DNA from: JAEUHO01 sp046350655
GTDB taxonomy: Bacteria; Planctomycetota; PLA2; JAEUHO01
Assembly (NCBI GenBank): GCA_046350655.1
Contig: JAXMAB010000008.1
Span: 372,001 to 436,000 of the forward strand
Length of the DNA: 64,000 nucleotides
Direction of reading: 5' to 3'
Under the pieces are notes generated by a model. It ran no database searches and was not told the origin of the DNA. It saw only the letters and a program-made list of their open reading frames with translations. Below, in pieces: positions 23,942 to 33,817 of this stretch; the first letter of the stretch is position 1; each line of letters starts with the position of its first letter. The translations under genes were made by a program, and so were the position numbers.

Positions 23942-26900
23942 TCAGGCCTCGTCGGCCGCCGACGGCTTCTGCTTCTTCGCGTCGCGCGCGGCCTCGCGGG
24001 CGGCCTTCGCGGCCGCCTGCTCCGCCGCGGCGCGCGCCGCGGCCACCGCCGCCACCTGCGCGGCCGCCTTGGCCGCCGCCTCGCGGTCGCGCTGGGCGAT
24101 CTGGGCGCGGGCGTCGTCGTAGGCCGCGTCCACGTCCGTGCGGCGCGACCACGGGATCACCGCGGCGCAGCCCCACACGCCGACGAGGACCGCGAAGCCC
24201 ACGGCCCAGAGCAGCCACAGGCCGAGGGTCGAGAGCACCGGGACCAGCAGCAGGCCCCAGAAGATGCCCATGAACCAGCCCTTCGCGATGCCGACGGCGA
24301 CCGTCGTCGCGAGCGCGACGCCCGCGAGCACGAGGGCGTTGTTCTTGCGGGCCGGCCAGGTCAGCGTCCAGGCCTGCGGGCGGTAGGCGCGCGCCTTGTT
24401 CCAGAACCAGGGGAGGAACAGGAGCAGGGGCGCCGCCACGCCGATCGTCGAGTACGAGCCGACGACCACGCCGGTCAGCATCGTGAAGGCGAAGCCCTCG
24501 AGGAGGCTGCGCTGCCCGAGGTTGACGACGAACAGCACGACGAGGGTCAGGAAGACCGTCAGCGACGTGCGGATCGTGCGGGCCAGCGTCTGGTTCACCG
24601 CGTCGTCGAGCATCTTGCTCGTGATCGAGGGAGCCTTGCCCCGCAGCTCGCGGATGCGGTCGAACGTCACCACGGTGTCGTTCACCGAGAAGCCGACGAG
24701 GGTGAGGAACGCGGCCACGAGGCCGAGGTTGATGCGGGCGTCCACGAGGCCGAACGTGTCGACGAGGCAGACCGCGCCGAGCGCGATCGCGACGTCGTGC
24801 ACGAGGCACAGCACCGCGGAGAAGCCCATCGCGTACGAGCGGAACCGGAACGCCACGTACACGATGATCGCGGCGAACGACAGGATCAGCGCGAGGAGCG
24901 CGTCGTTGCGCATGCGCTTGGCGACGCCCGGGCCGACGAGGTCGTTCACCGGGAACGGGTCTGCGAGGACGATGTCGTCCGCGCCGTCGCGCGAGATGCC
25001 GGCGTCGAGGAGCGCCTGGCGGAACTCGGCGCCGCCCAGGAACTCGCGCAGGTCGAGGGTCAGGACGCTCGGGTCGTTCTCGACCGCGGTCGAGGCGTTG
25101 CTCGCGAGCGCCGACTTCCACCCGATCTCGAACATCCGGGCCTCGCTGCCCTCCGGCCGGCCCGCGTCCTTCACCTTGACGGTGCGGTTGACCGTGCGGG
25201 CGGGCTGCGCCTCGCGGCGGCCGTTCTCGCCGCTCGGGTTGAAGTACGGCATGCGCGCGAACGCGGTCTCGAGGACGTCGGCCTTGAGCACGTCCTTGGC
25301 GTCCTCGATGGCGATCTTCAGGCGGAGGCCGCCGTCCACCGCCTTCCACGGGTCGTCCGGGCCGGTCGACTTGTACGCGGTCGGCTTCTCGACGACCCAC
25401 GAGGGGATGAGCTTCGGGCCCATCACCTTCTCGACGTACGCGCGGAACGCGTCGAGCTCCTCGGACTCGGACATCGGCTGGCCCTCGGCGCCGCCGGTCA
25501 GCGGGTGGCGCAGCTCGACCCAGCGGCCCTCGGAGCGGACCGTGACGACCTCGGAGCCGTCGTACGGGCCGACGGCGACCTCGCGCATCTCGCCGGACCC
25601 GACGGTGGCGCCCTCCTTCGGGATGCGGACGGTCTGGCGGCCCGCGTCGAGCGCGGCCTTGACCTCGTCCACCGGGATCGGCCGGTTGAACCGGGCCTGG
25701 ATCTTCATGCCCCCGGTGAAGTCGATGTCGTAGACGGTCCGCGCCGGCGCCATCAGGAAGTAGGCGAGCGAGGCCGCGACGAGGATCACCGACACCGGGA
25801 TGAAGCGCGAGCGGAGCGCCATCCACGGGATCGTGGGGACCTTCGCCTCGCCGAGGAACGTGAGCTTGAGGTTCGGGTTGCGCTTCAGCCACGTCTCGAA
25901 GATCGCGCGGGCCACGTAGATGGCCGTGAACATCGAGGCGAGGAGGCCGAGCGACAGCGTCACCGCGAAGCCCTGGATCGCGCCGGACCCGAACACGTAG
26001 AGGAAGATCGCCGTGAAGAACGTCGTGACGTTCGAGTCGACGATCGTCGTGAAGGCGCGCGCGAAGCCCTCGGACACGGCCTGCGCGGTCGAGCGGCCCG
26101 CCTTGAGCTCCTCGCGGATGCGCTCGAAGATCAGGATGTTGGCGTCGACCGCCATGCCGAGCGTGAGCACCACGCCCGCGATGCCGGGCAGGGTCAGCGT
26201 GGACTTCAGGAACGCCATCGCGCCGACGAGCAGCACGAGGTTCAGCAGCAGCGCGACGTTCGCGATCATGCCCGCGGCGCGATAGAAGATCGCCATGTAG
26301 GCGAGCACGAGGAGGAACGCGAGGACCGTCGACACGAGGCCGCGGCGGACCGCCTCGCCCGCGAGGGTCGGGCCCACGCGGCTCTTGGCCTCGAAGCGCG
26401 GCGTCACCTTCAGCGAGCCCGACTGCAGGGTCGCGATGAGGTTCTTCTGCCGCTCCATCAGGTCCTCGTAGCGCGACCGGCCCTCGGCGCCGATGTAGTT
26501 GCCGCCGCCGCCGCCGAGCGACACGATCACGGTGTCGCGCAGCGGGCTCTGGATCACGGGGGCCGAGTCGTACTGCCCGTTGAGGACGATCGCCATGGGC
26601 AGGCCGACGTTCTCGCCGGTCCAGGCGTGGAAGACGTTCTGGTACTCGAGCTTCACGTCGAACGTGACGCCGGGCTGGCCGCGGCGGTCCTGGCCGGGGC
26701 GGACGTCCGCGAGGATGCGGCCCGACATGCGCTGCGCCTCGTCGGCGGGCTGCTCGAGGACCGCGAAGTCCTCGGGCCGGCTCGGCGGGGCGGCGTTGTC
26801 GCCGCGGAAGCGGGGGACGAGGTAGTAGCGCGCGTCGAGCGGCTGGTACGGCTCGCCGCGCTCGCGGGCCTGCTTGAAGCGCTCCACCTCGCGGGCCTTG

Positions 26901-27439
26901 AACTTCGTGAACCCGTCCGGCGAGTCGTCGAACGTCTCGCGCTCGGAGCCGTCGGTCGTCGCCGGGCCCTGCGCGCCCACCCAGACGCGCGAGCGCTTGC
27001 GCACCTCGCCGTCGTCGCTCTGGAACTCGCCGTACGACGGCAGCACCTCGATGCGGAAGTCGAGCTCGCCGAGGGCCTCGACCACCTTCTGGATGCCGTC
27101 GGCGTCCACCTCGGCGGGCACCGAGATCTCGAAGCGGTTCTCGCCGAGCGAGGTGAGGTTCACCTCCGCCAGGCCGTACTTGTTGATGCGGCCCTCGAGC
27201 AGCCGCAGCGTGGCGTCCACGACCGCGGCGTCGGACTCGCCCGCGCCGAGGGCCTTCGTCTTGCGGGCGCCCTCGATGTCGAGGTGGAAGCGCAGCGTGG
27301 TGCCGCCGCGGAGGTCCTGGCCCAGCGCCATGCCCCACGGCTTCTCGGGCGTGCGTTCCCGCTGGAACGCCCACCCGAGCGCCCCGACCACCAGTGCGAT
27401 GAGGATCCAACGACCCAGGACCGGCTTCTGCTCCGTCAT
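23942..27439 (-). CDS. secDF: Fused protein-export protein SecDF
   Basis: Membrane motor that uses the proton gradient to help translocated proteins leave SecYEG. 1165 aa, with SecD and SecF in one chain. The N-terminal helix is ILIALVVGALGWAF; the large P1 domain is longer than usual and contains an inserted low-conservation stretch. The SecD transmembrane block includes LGMAVDANILIFERIREEL; SecF starts at DIDFTGGMKIQ and has GFSVNDTVVTFDRIREL. After the SecF core come extra helices (around LVLAGVALATTVAVG and FWGLLLVPVLSTLGL) and an Ala/Lys-rich coiled-coil tail. ATG 27439 follows AGGAG. The downstream order yajC, small gene, secDF suggests one operon. Confidence 0.93.
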   Translation of the reverse strand: MTEQKPVLGRWILIALVVGALGWAFQRERTPEKPWGMALGQDLRGGTTLRFHLDIEGARKTKALGAGESDAAVVDATLRLLEGRINKYGLAEVNLTSLGENRFEISVPAEVDADGIQKVVEALGELDFRIEVLPSYGEFQSDDGEVRKRSRVWVGAQGPATTDGSERETFDDSPDGFTKFKAREVERFKQARERGEPYQPLDARYYLVPRFRGDNAAPPSRPEDFAVLEQPADEAQRMSGRILADVRPGQDRRGQPGVTFDVKLEYQNVFHAWTGENVGLPMAIVLNGQYDSAPVIQSPLRDTVIVSLGGGGGNYIGAEGRSRYEDLMERQKNLIATLQSGSLKVTPRFEAKSRVGPTLAGEAVRRGLVSTVLAFLLVLAYMAIFYRAAGMIANVALLLNLVLLVGAMAFLKSTLTLPGIAGVVLTLGMAVDANILIFERIREELKAGRSTAQAVSEGFARAFTTIVDSNVTTFFTAIFLYVFGSGAIQGFAVTLSLGLLASMFTAIYVARAIFETWLKRNPNLKLTFLGEAKVPTIPWMALRSRFIPVSVILVAASLAYFLMAPARTVYDIDFTGGMKIQARFNRPIPVDEVKAALDAGRQTVRIPKEGATVGSGEMREVAVGPYDGSEVVTVRSEGRWVELRHPLTGGAEGQPMSESEELDAFRAYVEKVMGPKLIPSWVVEKPTAYKSTGPDDPWKAVDGGLRLKIAIEDAKDVLKADVLETAFARMPYFNPSGENGRREAQPARTVNRTVKVKDAGRPEGSEARMFEIGWKSALASNASTAVENDPSVLTLDLREFLGGAEFRQALLDAGISRDGADDIVLADPFPVNDLVGPGVAKRMRNDALLALILSFAAIIVYVAFRFRSYAMGFSAVLCLVHDVAIALGAVCLVDTFGLVDARINLGLVAAFLTLVGFSVNDTVVTFDRIRELRGKAPSITSKMLDDAVNQTLARTIRTSLTVFLTLVVLFVVNLGQRSLLEGFAFTMLTGVVVGSYSTIGVAAPLLLFLPWFWNKARAYRPQAWTLTWPARKNNALVLAGVALATTVAVGIAKGWFMGIFWGLLLVPVLSTLGLWLLWAVGFAVLVGVWGCAAVIPWSRRTDVDAAYDDARAQIAQRDREAAAKAAAQVAAVAAARAAAEQAAAKAAREAARDAKKQKPSAADEA

Positions 27440-27547
27440 GACACGACTCCTTCGGTTCGGCTGCGACGCGACGACCTGCGACTCGACCCGCCACGCGACG
27501 GCGCGGCGGGGGGCGGCCGGGTCCACGGGACCCCGCCGCGGGCGCGG

Positions 27548-27889
27548 TCAGTAGCGGCGGTTCTCGTCGGCCCCGCGCGGCGCCTGCTCGAGCGCGGCGG
27601 GGACGGGGGCGGGCGGGCGCGCCGCGGCGCCGGCGCACCGGACGCCGAGGGGCGCCGGCACGATCCGGGCGGCCACGGCGAGGTCGACGCGCGGCGGGTG
27701 CCCGGCGACCACGAGGCGGTGCACGCCCCCGAGCGCGAGCGACGACGCGTCGAGCGTCGGCCCGCCGGCGGGGTCCCCGGGCACCGACGCGGACCACGCG
27801 ACCAGCAGCCGCGGCGCGATCGCGACCAGGGTCACGAGCGCGAGCGCTCGCACCAAGGGCCGGCGGTCGCGGGGCGCGGCGGCGGTCAC
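27548..27889 (-). CDS. Small membrane-anchored hypothetical protein
   Basis: 113 aa between yajC and secDF. GTG 27889 overlaps the yajC stop (GTGA), so it is translationally coupled. It has one N-terminal hydrophobic helix (VRALALVTLVAIAPRLLVAW), then an Ala/Pro-rich soluble part of about 85 residues, probably outside the membrane. No family recognised. Its place inside the yajC-secDF operon suggests a role linked to export, but that is inference. Confidence 0.6.
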   Translation of the reverse strand: MTAAAPRDRRPLVRALALVTLVAIAPRLLVAWSASVPGDPAGGPTLDASSLALGGVHRLVVAGHPPRVDLAVAARIVPAPLGVRCAGAAARPPAPVPAALEQAPRGADENRRY

Positions 27890-28365
27890 GACTTCGGCGA
27901 CTCCTTCGCGACCGGCGCCGCGGGCGCGTCCTTCGGCACGACCTTCCAGATCGCGACGCGGTCGAACCACAGCCGCACGCCGTCGTCCACCTCGAGGCGG
28001 ACGCGCGTGTCGTCGGTCCCGACGACCTCGCCGTGCAGACCGGCCGTCGTCACCACCTTGTCGCCCTTCTGGAGGGCGCGGATCAGTTCCTCGCGCTTCT
28101 TCCGGTCCTTCGACTGCGGACGGATGAGGAGCACGTAGAAGATCAGGAACATCACCACGAGCATCGGCAGCATGCCGCCGAGCGGGCTGCCGGACGCCGG
28201 CGCGTCGCCCGCGCCGCCGGGGGCGGTCGTCCCGCCGGCCGGGGCTCCACCTGCGGGGGCTCCCCCTGCCGGAGCGCCCCCCGCGGGAGCGGGCGGAGCC
28301 GCCGGACCACCGTTCGGGGCCGGACTGTCCTGGGCGAGGAAGATCGGCGCGTACACGTCGGGCAC
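27886..28365 (-). CDS. yajC: Sec translocase accessory protein YajC
   Basis: 159 aa. It has one membrane helix (MLPMLVVMFLIFYVLLI) followed by the family signature RPQSKDRKKREELI, then GDKVVTTAGLHGEV. Unusually, the N-terminus carries a Gly/Ala/Pro-rich stretch with three tandem GGAPA units before the helix. GTG 28365 was chosen because GGAG lies 7 nt upstream; the frame is open further. First gene of the yajC - small gene - secDF unit, divergent from mnmA. Confidence 0.9.
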   Translation of the reverse strand: MPDVYAPIFLAQDSPAPNGGPAAPPAPAGGAPAGGAPAGGAPAGGTTAPGGAGDAPASGSPLGGMLPMLVVMFLIFYVLLIRPQSKDRKKREELIRALQKGDKVVTTAGLHGEVVGTDDTRVRLEVDDGVRLWFDRVAIWKVVPKDAPAAPVAKESPKS

Positions 28366-28436
28366 AGGGCGTCTCCGAGAGCCACGTATCGTAGGGCGGC
28401 CGGGCCGCCGCGGGGAGGAAAGGTCGCAGCCCCCGG

Positions 28437-28465
28437 TTGACCGCCCCCCGGGGGCGTCCGACCAT
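28437..28465 (+). promoter_or_regulatory. mnmA promoter, probably leaderless
   Basis: TTGACC (28437-28442), 17-nt spacer, GACCAT (28460-28465), then only 6 nt to the mnmA ATG at 28472. With this spacing transcription would start at or next to the start codon. Confidence 0.5.
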
Positions 28466-28471
28466 GCCCGG

Positions 28472-29602
28472 ATGCGCATCCTCGCGGCCCTTTCCGGTGG
28501 GGTGGACAGCGCCGTCGCCGCCGCCCGTCTGCAGCGGGAGGGGGCCGACGTCGTCGCGGTCCACTACCGCACCGGGGTCGCCGCCGAGGATCCCGCCGCG
28601 CCCGTCCGCACCCGCTCCTGCTGCGGCGTCGACGACGCGCGCGACGCCCGGGCCGTCGCCGCCCGGCTCGGGGTGCCGTTCTACGTCGTGGACGTCGCCG
28701 ACGCGTTCCGCCGCGACGTGATCGACGCGTTCGTCGCCGACTACGCCGCGGGCCGCACGCCGAACCCGTGCATCGCGTGCAACCAGCACGTGAAGTTCGG
28801 CCGCCTCGAAGACCTCGCGCGCGCCGTCGGCGCGGAGGCGGTCGCGACCGGCCACTACGCCCGCACCGTCCCGCGGCCGGGCGCGCCCACGCGCCTCCTC
28901 CGCGGCCTCGACCCCGCGAAGGACCAGTCCTACGTGCTCTACGGCCTCTCCGAGGCGCAACGCGCCCGCGCGCGGTTCCCGCTCGGCGATGCGACGAAGG
29001 CCGCCGTGCGCGACGAGGCCCGCGCCCTCGGCCTGGGCGTGGCCGACAAGCCGGACAGCCAGGAACTCTGCTTCGTCCCCGCCGGCGACCACCGGGCCGT
29101 GCTCTTCGACCTCGCCCCGTCCCTGCGCCGCCCCGGGCCCGTGCTCGACGCGTCGGGCCGCGAGGTCGGCCGCCACGACGGCGCCGCGGGCTTCACCGTC
29201 GGGCAGCGCAAGGGGCTCGGCGTCACCGGCGCGGCGCCCGTCCACGTGCTCGACGTACGGCCCGCCGACGACGTCGTCGTCGTGGGCCCGCGCGCCTCGC
29301 TCCTGCGTCGCGTGGTCCGCACGGGCCCGCTGCACTGGGTGGACGTGGACCCCGCGGACGGCGCCGCGCACGGGCCGTGGCGCGTGGACGTCCGCATCCG
29401 CCACGCCGCGCCGCCCGCGCCCGCGACGCTCGTCGTCGCGGCCGACGGCTCCGCGCGCGTCACCTTCGACGCGCCCGTCTTCGCGCCCGCGCCGGGCCAG
29501 GCGCTCGTCGCGTACGTGGGCGAGGCGGTGCTCGCCGGCGCGCCGATCGAGGGCTCCGAGGCCGCCGATCCGGCGGACGCCCCCGCGGTCGCCGGGGGGT
29601 GA
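28472..29602 (+). CDS. mnmA: tRNA-uridine 2-sulfurtransferase MnmA
   Basis: Thiolates wobble U34 in tRNA-Lys, -Glu and -Gln. 376 aa. The PP-loop SGGVDSAVAA binds ATP; NPCIACN carries the catalytic cysteine and SQELCFVP the second one; the central YARTV and C-terminal beta-barrel segments are in order. ATG 28472 places the PP-loop at residue 8, as in the family, although the frame is open upstream into the yajC promoter. Confidence 0.94.
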   Translation: MRILAALSGGVDSAVAAARLQREGADVVAVHYRTGVAAEDPAAPVRTRSCCGVDDARDARAVAARLGVPFYVVDVADAFRRDVIDAFVADYAAGRTPNPCIACNQHVKFGRLEDLARAVGAEAVATGHYARTVPRPGAPTRLLRGLDPAKDQSYVLYGLSEAQRARARFPLGDATKAAVRDEARALGLGVADKPDSQELCFVPAGDHRAVLFDLAPSLRRPGPVLDASGREVGRHDGAAGFTVGQRKGLGVTGAAPVHVLDVRPADDVVVVGPRASLLRRVVRTGPLHWVDVDPADGAAHGPWRVDVRIRHAAPPAPATLVVAADGSARVTFDAPVFAPAPGQALVAYVGEAVLAGAPIEGSEAADPADAPAVAGG

Positions 29603-29672
29603 CGCCGTCGCCGCGGACCGCCGCGAGCCGGTCGCGGGGGGAACCCCCGGGATCGCGTCCCGCCCCGGGGAC

Positions 29673-29714
29673 CGCGAGGCCCGGTCGCCGTCGTGGCCGC
29701 GTACGGGCCTCGCG
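29673..29714. repeat. Dispersed GC palindrome, copy 4 (long loop)
   Basis: CGCGAGGCCCG (29673-29683) and CGGGCCTCGCG (29704-29714) with a 20-nt loop, between convergent mnmA and the HU gene. Probable bidirectional terminator. Confidence 0.65.
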
Positions 29715-29795
29715 TGCCCCCGGGTCGGTGCGGCGTCGCGACGTTCCGCGGGGTTCCTCGCGTGGCCGCGCCGCGGAGGCGCCGCGGCGCGCGCG

Positions 29796-30065
29796 TCAGA
29801 CGACGTCCTTCAGCGCCTTCCCGGCCCGGAACCCGACCGTACGCCGCGCCGCGATCATGATCACCGCCTGCGTCTTCGGGTTGCGCGCCTCGCGGGCGGG
29901 GTACTTGCGCACGCGGAAGGCGCCGAAGCCCTGGATCGAGACCTCGCCGTCGCCCTTCAGCCCGGCGGCGATCGCCGCGGTGACCGCGACCACGGCGCGC
30001 TCCGCCTCGGCCTTGCTCGACCCCATCTGGCGCGCCACCGACTCGACCAGGTCCGCCTTGTTCAT
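29796..30065 (-). CDS. hup: HU-family DNA-binding protein
   Basis: 89-aa nucleoid protein with the family start MNKADLV, the core VSIQGFGAFRVR and the DNA-binding arm (AREARNPKTQAVIMI). Its length is that of HU/IHF. A GAGAGGA ribosome-binding site precedes the ATG. HU and IHF cannot be separated reliably here. Confidence 0.93.
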   Translation of the reverse strand: MNKADLVESVARQMGSSKAEAERAVVAVTAAIAAGLKGDGEVSIQGFGAFRVRKYPAREARNPKTQAVIMIAARRTVGFRAGKALKDVV

Positions 30066-30152
30066 CGGTTCCTCTCCCGGGGGCGCCCACGCGGCCGCGC
30101 GTCGTCCGCGCGGGGGCGGGATGGTAGCGGATGCGTCGGGACGCGCCAACGG

Positions 30153-30158
30153 TAGACT
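30153..30158 (+). promoter_or_regulatory. -10 box of the VWA gene, leaderless spacing
   Basis: TAGACT lies 6 nt before the GTG at 30165 with no ribosome-binding site between, a pattern shared with many genes in the window. Confidence 0.45.
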
Positions 30159-30164
30159 CCGGCG

Positions 30165-32514
30165 GTGAACCCGGGCCCCCCTGCGCGCGCTCCCCGGTCG
30201 ATGACCGTGCTGCGTTCGGCCGTGCTGTGCCTGGCGCTGGCCGCGGCGACGTCGGCCGCGGTGTCGTCGCCGTCGGTCGAGGTCGAGGCGCCGCTCCTCG
30301 TGGTGGACGTCTCGGAGAGCATGAACGGCGCGGCCGACGCGCTCGGCGACGCCGCGACGGAGCGGTTGCTCGTCGCCGACGGCGCGCGTCTCGCGTGGCC
30401 CGGGGAGGCCGGCGTCACCCTGCCGCGCGGGCGCACGCGGCTCGCCACCGGGCTGCGCGCGGCGCTCGAGCACCTCGCGGGCGGCACGCGCGACGTGTGG
30501 CTCGTGACCGACGGGCGCTCGACCGAGGGCGGCGTCGCGGACGCGGCGCACGCGCTCGCCGCCCAGGGCCACGCGGTCCACGTCGGCCCGCCGCCCGCGC
30601 CGTCGGCCGACGTCGGGCTCGACCTCGTGCGCGTGGTCGCCGCCGGGGACGACGGCGTCACGGTGCGCGCGCGCGTCGTCGCGTCGGTCACCGGCCGCGC
30701 GCGCGCGTGGCGCTGCGCCGTGCCGGCGCGGCGGTGGACGCGCGCGAGGTGTCCGTGGTCCCCGGCGCGGACATCGAGGTGGAGCTGCGCGACCGCGCGC
30801 CGCTCGCCGCGGCCACCGCGTTCGAGGTCGCGCTCGAGCCGCTCGACGGCACGCCCGACGACGACCCCCGCGACGACCGGCTGTCGCTGCTCGTGCGCGC
30901 GGCCGCGCCGGTGATCGTCGTGCTCGACGCGGGGCCCTGGCCGGCGGGCGTGCTCGGCGCGCCGCCGTTCCTCGACGGCGCGCGGCAGGACCCCGCGTTC
31001 CTCGACGGGGCCGACGCCGTGGTGCTCGCGGGCCGGCCGTGGGACGCGATCCGCGACGAGGGCGCCGCGCGGCTCGCGGCGCTCGTCGCGAACGGCGCGG
31101 TCCTCGTCGTGCTCGGCGGGCCGTCGTCGTACGGGCCCGGCGGCTGGCGCGGCACCGCGTTCGAGCGCCTCCTGCCGCTGCGGTCGTCGGCGCCCGAGGG
31201 CGGCGAGACCGCCGTCGTCGTCCTGCTCGACCGCAGCGGCAGCACGGGCGAGGCCGCGGGCGCGTCCGGCACGGCGGCGCTGCCGGTGCTCGTGCGCGCG
31301 GTCGGCGCGCTCGCCGACGTCGCACCCGCCGACGTGCGGCTCGCGGTGCTCCCGTTCGCGTCGCGCCCCGACGCCGCGCCGCTCGCGCCCGGCTGGGTCC
31401 GCGGCGGCGACCCCGCGGCCCGCGCCGCCGTGGTGCGCGCCGCGGGCGCGCTCGCCGCGCAGGGCGGCACCGACCTCGACGCCGCGCTCGCCGCGGCGGC
31501 CGACCTCGCGACGTCGTCCGGCGCGCGCCGCCGGCGCGTCCTCGTCGTGACCGACGGCGACCCCGACCACGCGCTCGACGCGACGTCGTTCCCCCGCGCG
31601 CGCGAGGCGCTCGCGCGCGCGGAGCGTCGAGGTGTCCGCGGTCGTGCGCGGCGACGCGCGCGCGGCCGCCGCCCTGCGCACGCTCACGGCCGCCGCCGAC
31701 GACGTGGCGGTGGTCGACGACGCGACCGCGCTGCCCGCGGCGCTGCTCGCCGCGTTCCACCGCGCGCAGGCCCGCGACGAGCTCACGCGCGACACGTTCC
31801 ACGTCGCCGCGTTCGAGGGGGCCGAGGGCGGCGCGGCGCTCGCGCGGCTCGCGCCGACCGCGCTGCACCGGCTCGAGGCGTCCCCCGACGCGCGGCTGCT
31901 CGCGGCCGCGTCCGCGCCGGGCCAGCCCCCGCGCCCGTTCGCGGCCGCGCGCGCGCTCGGCGCGGGCCAGGTCGTCGCGCTCGCGTGGGGCCCCGCCCTC
32001 GAGGGCGACGCGGAGGCCGACGCCGCGCGCCGCGCGCTCGTGCCGTTCGTCGTCGCGTGGGCGGGCCGCGCCGACCGCGGGCTCGCGGCCGACGAGGTGG
32101 GGGGCGGCTGGTCGTGCGCACGCGGGCGGGCCTCGGCGCGCTCGTCGCGCGGCGCGGCGACCCGCCGCGCGAGGCGACGCTCGTCGAGGTCGAGCCGGGC
32201 GTCTACGCGGGCGCGCCGCCGGCGGCGGCCGACGACGAGGAGCCCGTCGAGGTCTCGGCCGCGGGCTTCCCGTCGCGGCCGCTGGCGCTGCCCGCGCGGC
32301 CGCCCGAGGAGCACCGCGGCGCGGGCACCGACGACGCGGCCCTCGCGGCGTGGGCCGAGGCCGGCGGCGGGCGACGCCTGGCGCCGGGCGAACGCCCCCG
32401 GCGCGCCGCACGCGCGAGCGGTGGCCGCTCGCGCCCTTCTTCGGCCTCGCCGCCGTCGTAGGCTTCCTCTTGGAGCGCGCCCTCGTCGCGGCGCGTCGGA
32501 GCCCCGCCCCGTGA
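30165..32514 (+). pseudogene. VWA-domain membrane protein broken by several frameshifts
   Basis: The pieces join into one protein of about 780 aa: signal peptide (SMTVLRSAVLCLALAAATSAA), an N-terminal VWA-like stretch (LVVDVSESMNG), a glutamine-amidotransferase-like stretch, a VWA domain with VVVLLDRSGSTGEA, and a final membrane helix (FFGLAAVVGFLLERAL). This is the layout of aerotolerance/BatA-type proteins. The reading frame changes near 30700, 31620, 32105 and 32400, each time in a CG repeat or G/C run. Coding character is intact between breaks, so sequence error or very recent decay are both possible. The stop overlaps the next GTG (GTGA). Confidence 0.7.
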
Positions 32515-33301
32515 GCGCCCCCTTCGCCGCCGCACGGGCCTCGCCGTCGTCGCGGCCGGGATCGCCCTCGCCGCGGCGGGCTGCGAGGGCGGCCGCTCGC
32601 GTCGCGCGACGCCGCGGACGACGCCGCCGCCCGCGCCCGCCGAGGCGCCCGTCGACCGGCCGTTCGACGAGGGCTCGAAGGCCACGCGCGACCGCGTGGA
32701 CGCCGCGATCGCGCGTCTCGCGTCGGTGGACGGCTCCGCGTTCGCGGACACGGTCCGCGTGCTGGTCGCGTCGGGCGACGCGGCGATCCCGCCGCTGCTC
32801 GAGACGCTGGCGAAGGGCGAGCCGCGCGCGCGGGCGCGCGCCGCCTACGTCCTCGGGTTCCTGCAGGACCGGCGCACCGTGCCGGCCCTCGTCGCCGCGG
32901 CGACCGACGACCCCGACGCGACGGTCCGCAGCGACGCCGGCGCGTCGCTGCTCGAGTTCGGCGACCCGCGGGGCTTCGCGCCGCTCGTGGACGCGCTCTC
33001 CGACGCGGACGCGCGCCGTCGCGTCCGCGCGATCGACGCGCTCGCGGCGGCCAGCGGCGGCACGCGCCTCGGGTACGAGGCCGACGGCCCGCCGGACGAG
33101 CGCGCGGCCGCGGTCCTGCGCTGGCGCGACTTCCTCGCGCGCAAGCGCGCGGAGCTCGAGGACGCCGACGCCGTCCCGACGGACGTCCCCGCGCCGGACG
33201 AGCTCCCGAAGGACGACGGCGCGCCGGGCGCCGCGGGGGGCGACGCGCCCCGCGAGAAGCCGGTCCGCGACGGGCGCGACCAGCGGCCGAAGCGGCCCTG
33301 A
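32511..33301 (+). CDS. HEAT-repeat lipoprotein, start region frameshifted
   Basis: Expected start is the GTG at 32511, overlapping the previous stop. The lipoprotein signal (GLAVVAAGIALAAAGC) and everything after are in a different frame, so a 1-2 nt indel lies in the CGCCCCCTTC run at 32515-32525. The mature protein has HEAT-like repeats (VPALVAAATDDPDATVRSDA, PLVDALSDADARRRVRAI) and a charged tail. It is probably a surface-anchored interaction protein coupled to the VWA gene. An alternative is a short start at 32696. Confidence 0.65.
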
Positions 33302-33360
33302 CCGGCGCGCGCGGCCCGTCCCGCGCCGCGGCGGCCCGTCCCGCGCCGAGGCGGCCCGCG

Positions 33361-33741
33361 TCACGTCGCGAGGCGTTTCCGGAGCGGCGCCCAGCGCGGG
33401 TCCTTCCGGAGCCCGTGCAGGTCCGGGTCCTCGTCGAGGTGCGCGCCGTCGTCGAAGCCGAGGTCGAGCGCCTTCGCGAGCTCGACGAACGCCTCGTCGG
33501 GGCGTCGCAGCAGCGCGTACGAGCACGCGAGGTCGTACCGGAAGTCGGCGCGGTCCGGGGCGCGCGCGCAGAGCTCCTGGTCCACCGCGAGCGCCTCCTC
33601 GAGGCGCCCCGCGCCCGTGCACGCGTACGCGAGCGCGCGGAGCGCGTCGAGGTCGTCGGGGTGGGCGCGGGCGTGCTCGCGCGACAGGGCGACCTCGAAG
33701 TCGAGGCCGAGCTCGTCGAGGGGGTCGGGCCGGCGGGGCAT
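33361..33741 (-). CDS. TPR protein
   Basis: 126 aa of tetratricopeptide-like helices: DLDALRALAYACTGAGRLEEAL and DFRYDLACSYALLRRPDEAF, ending with the GFDDGAHLDEDPDLHGLRKD segment typical of TPR end-of-group domains. Cytoplasmic; partner unknown. It uses ATG 33741, because residues before it are Arg-rich and unlike the repeat. Confidence 0.7.
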   Translation of the reverse strand: MPRRPDPLDELGLDFEVALSREHARAHPDDLDALRALAYACTGAGRLEEALAVDQELCARAPDRADFRYDLACSYALLRRPDEAFVELAKALDLGFDDGAHLDEDPDLHGLRKDPRWAPLRKRLAT

Positions 33742-33817
33742 GGCGCGCAGGGTGGCACGGCCCCGCCGTCTCGGCAATCCACGGGCCCGGCGCCCCGGGG
33801 CGTAGGATCATGGCGAC

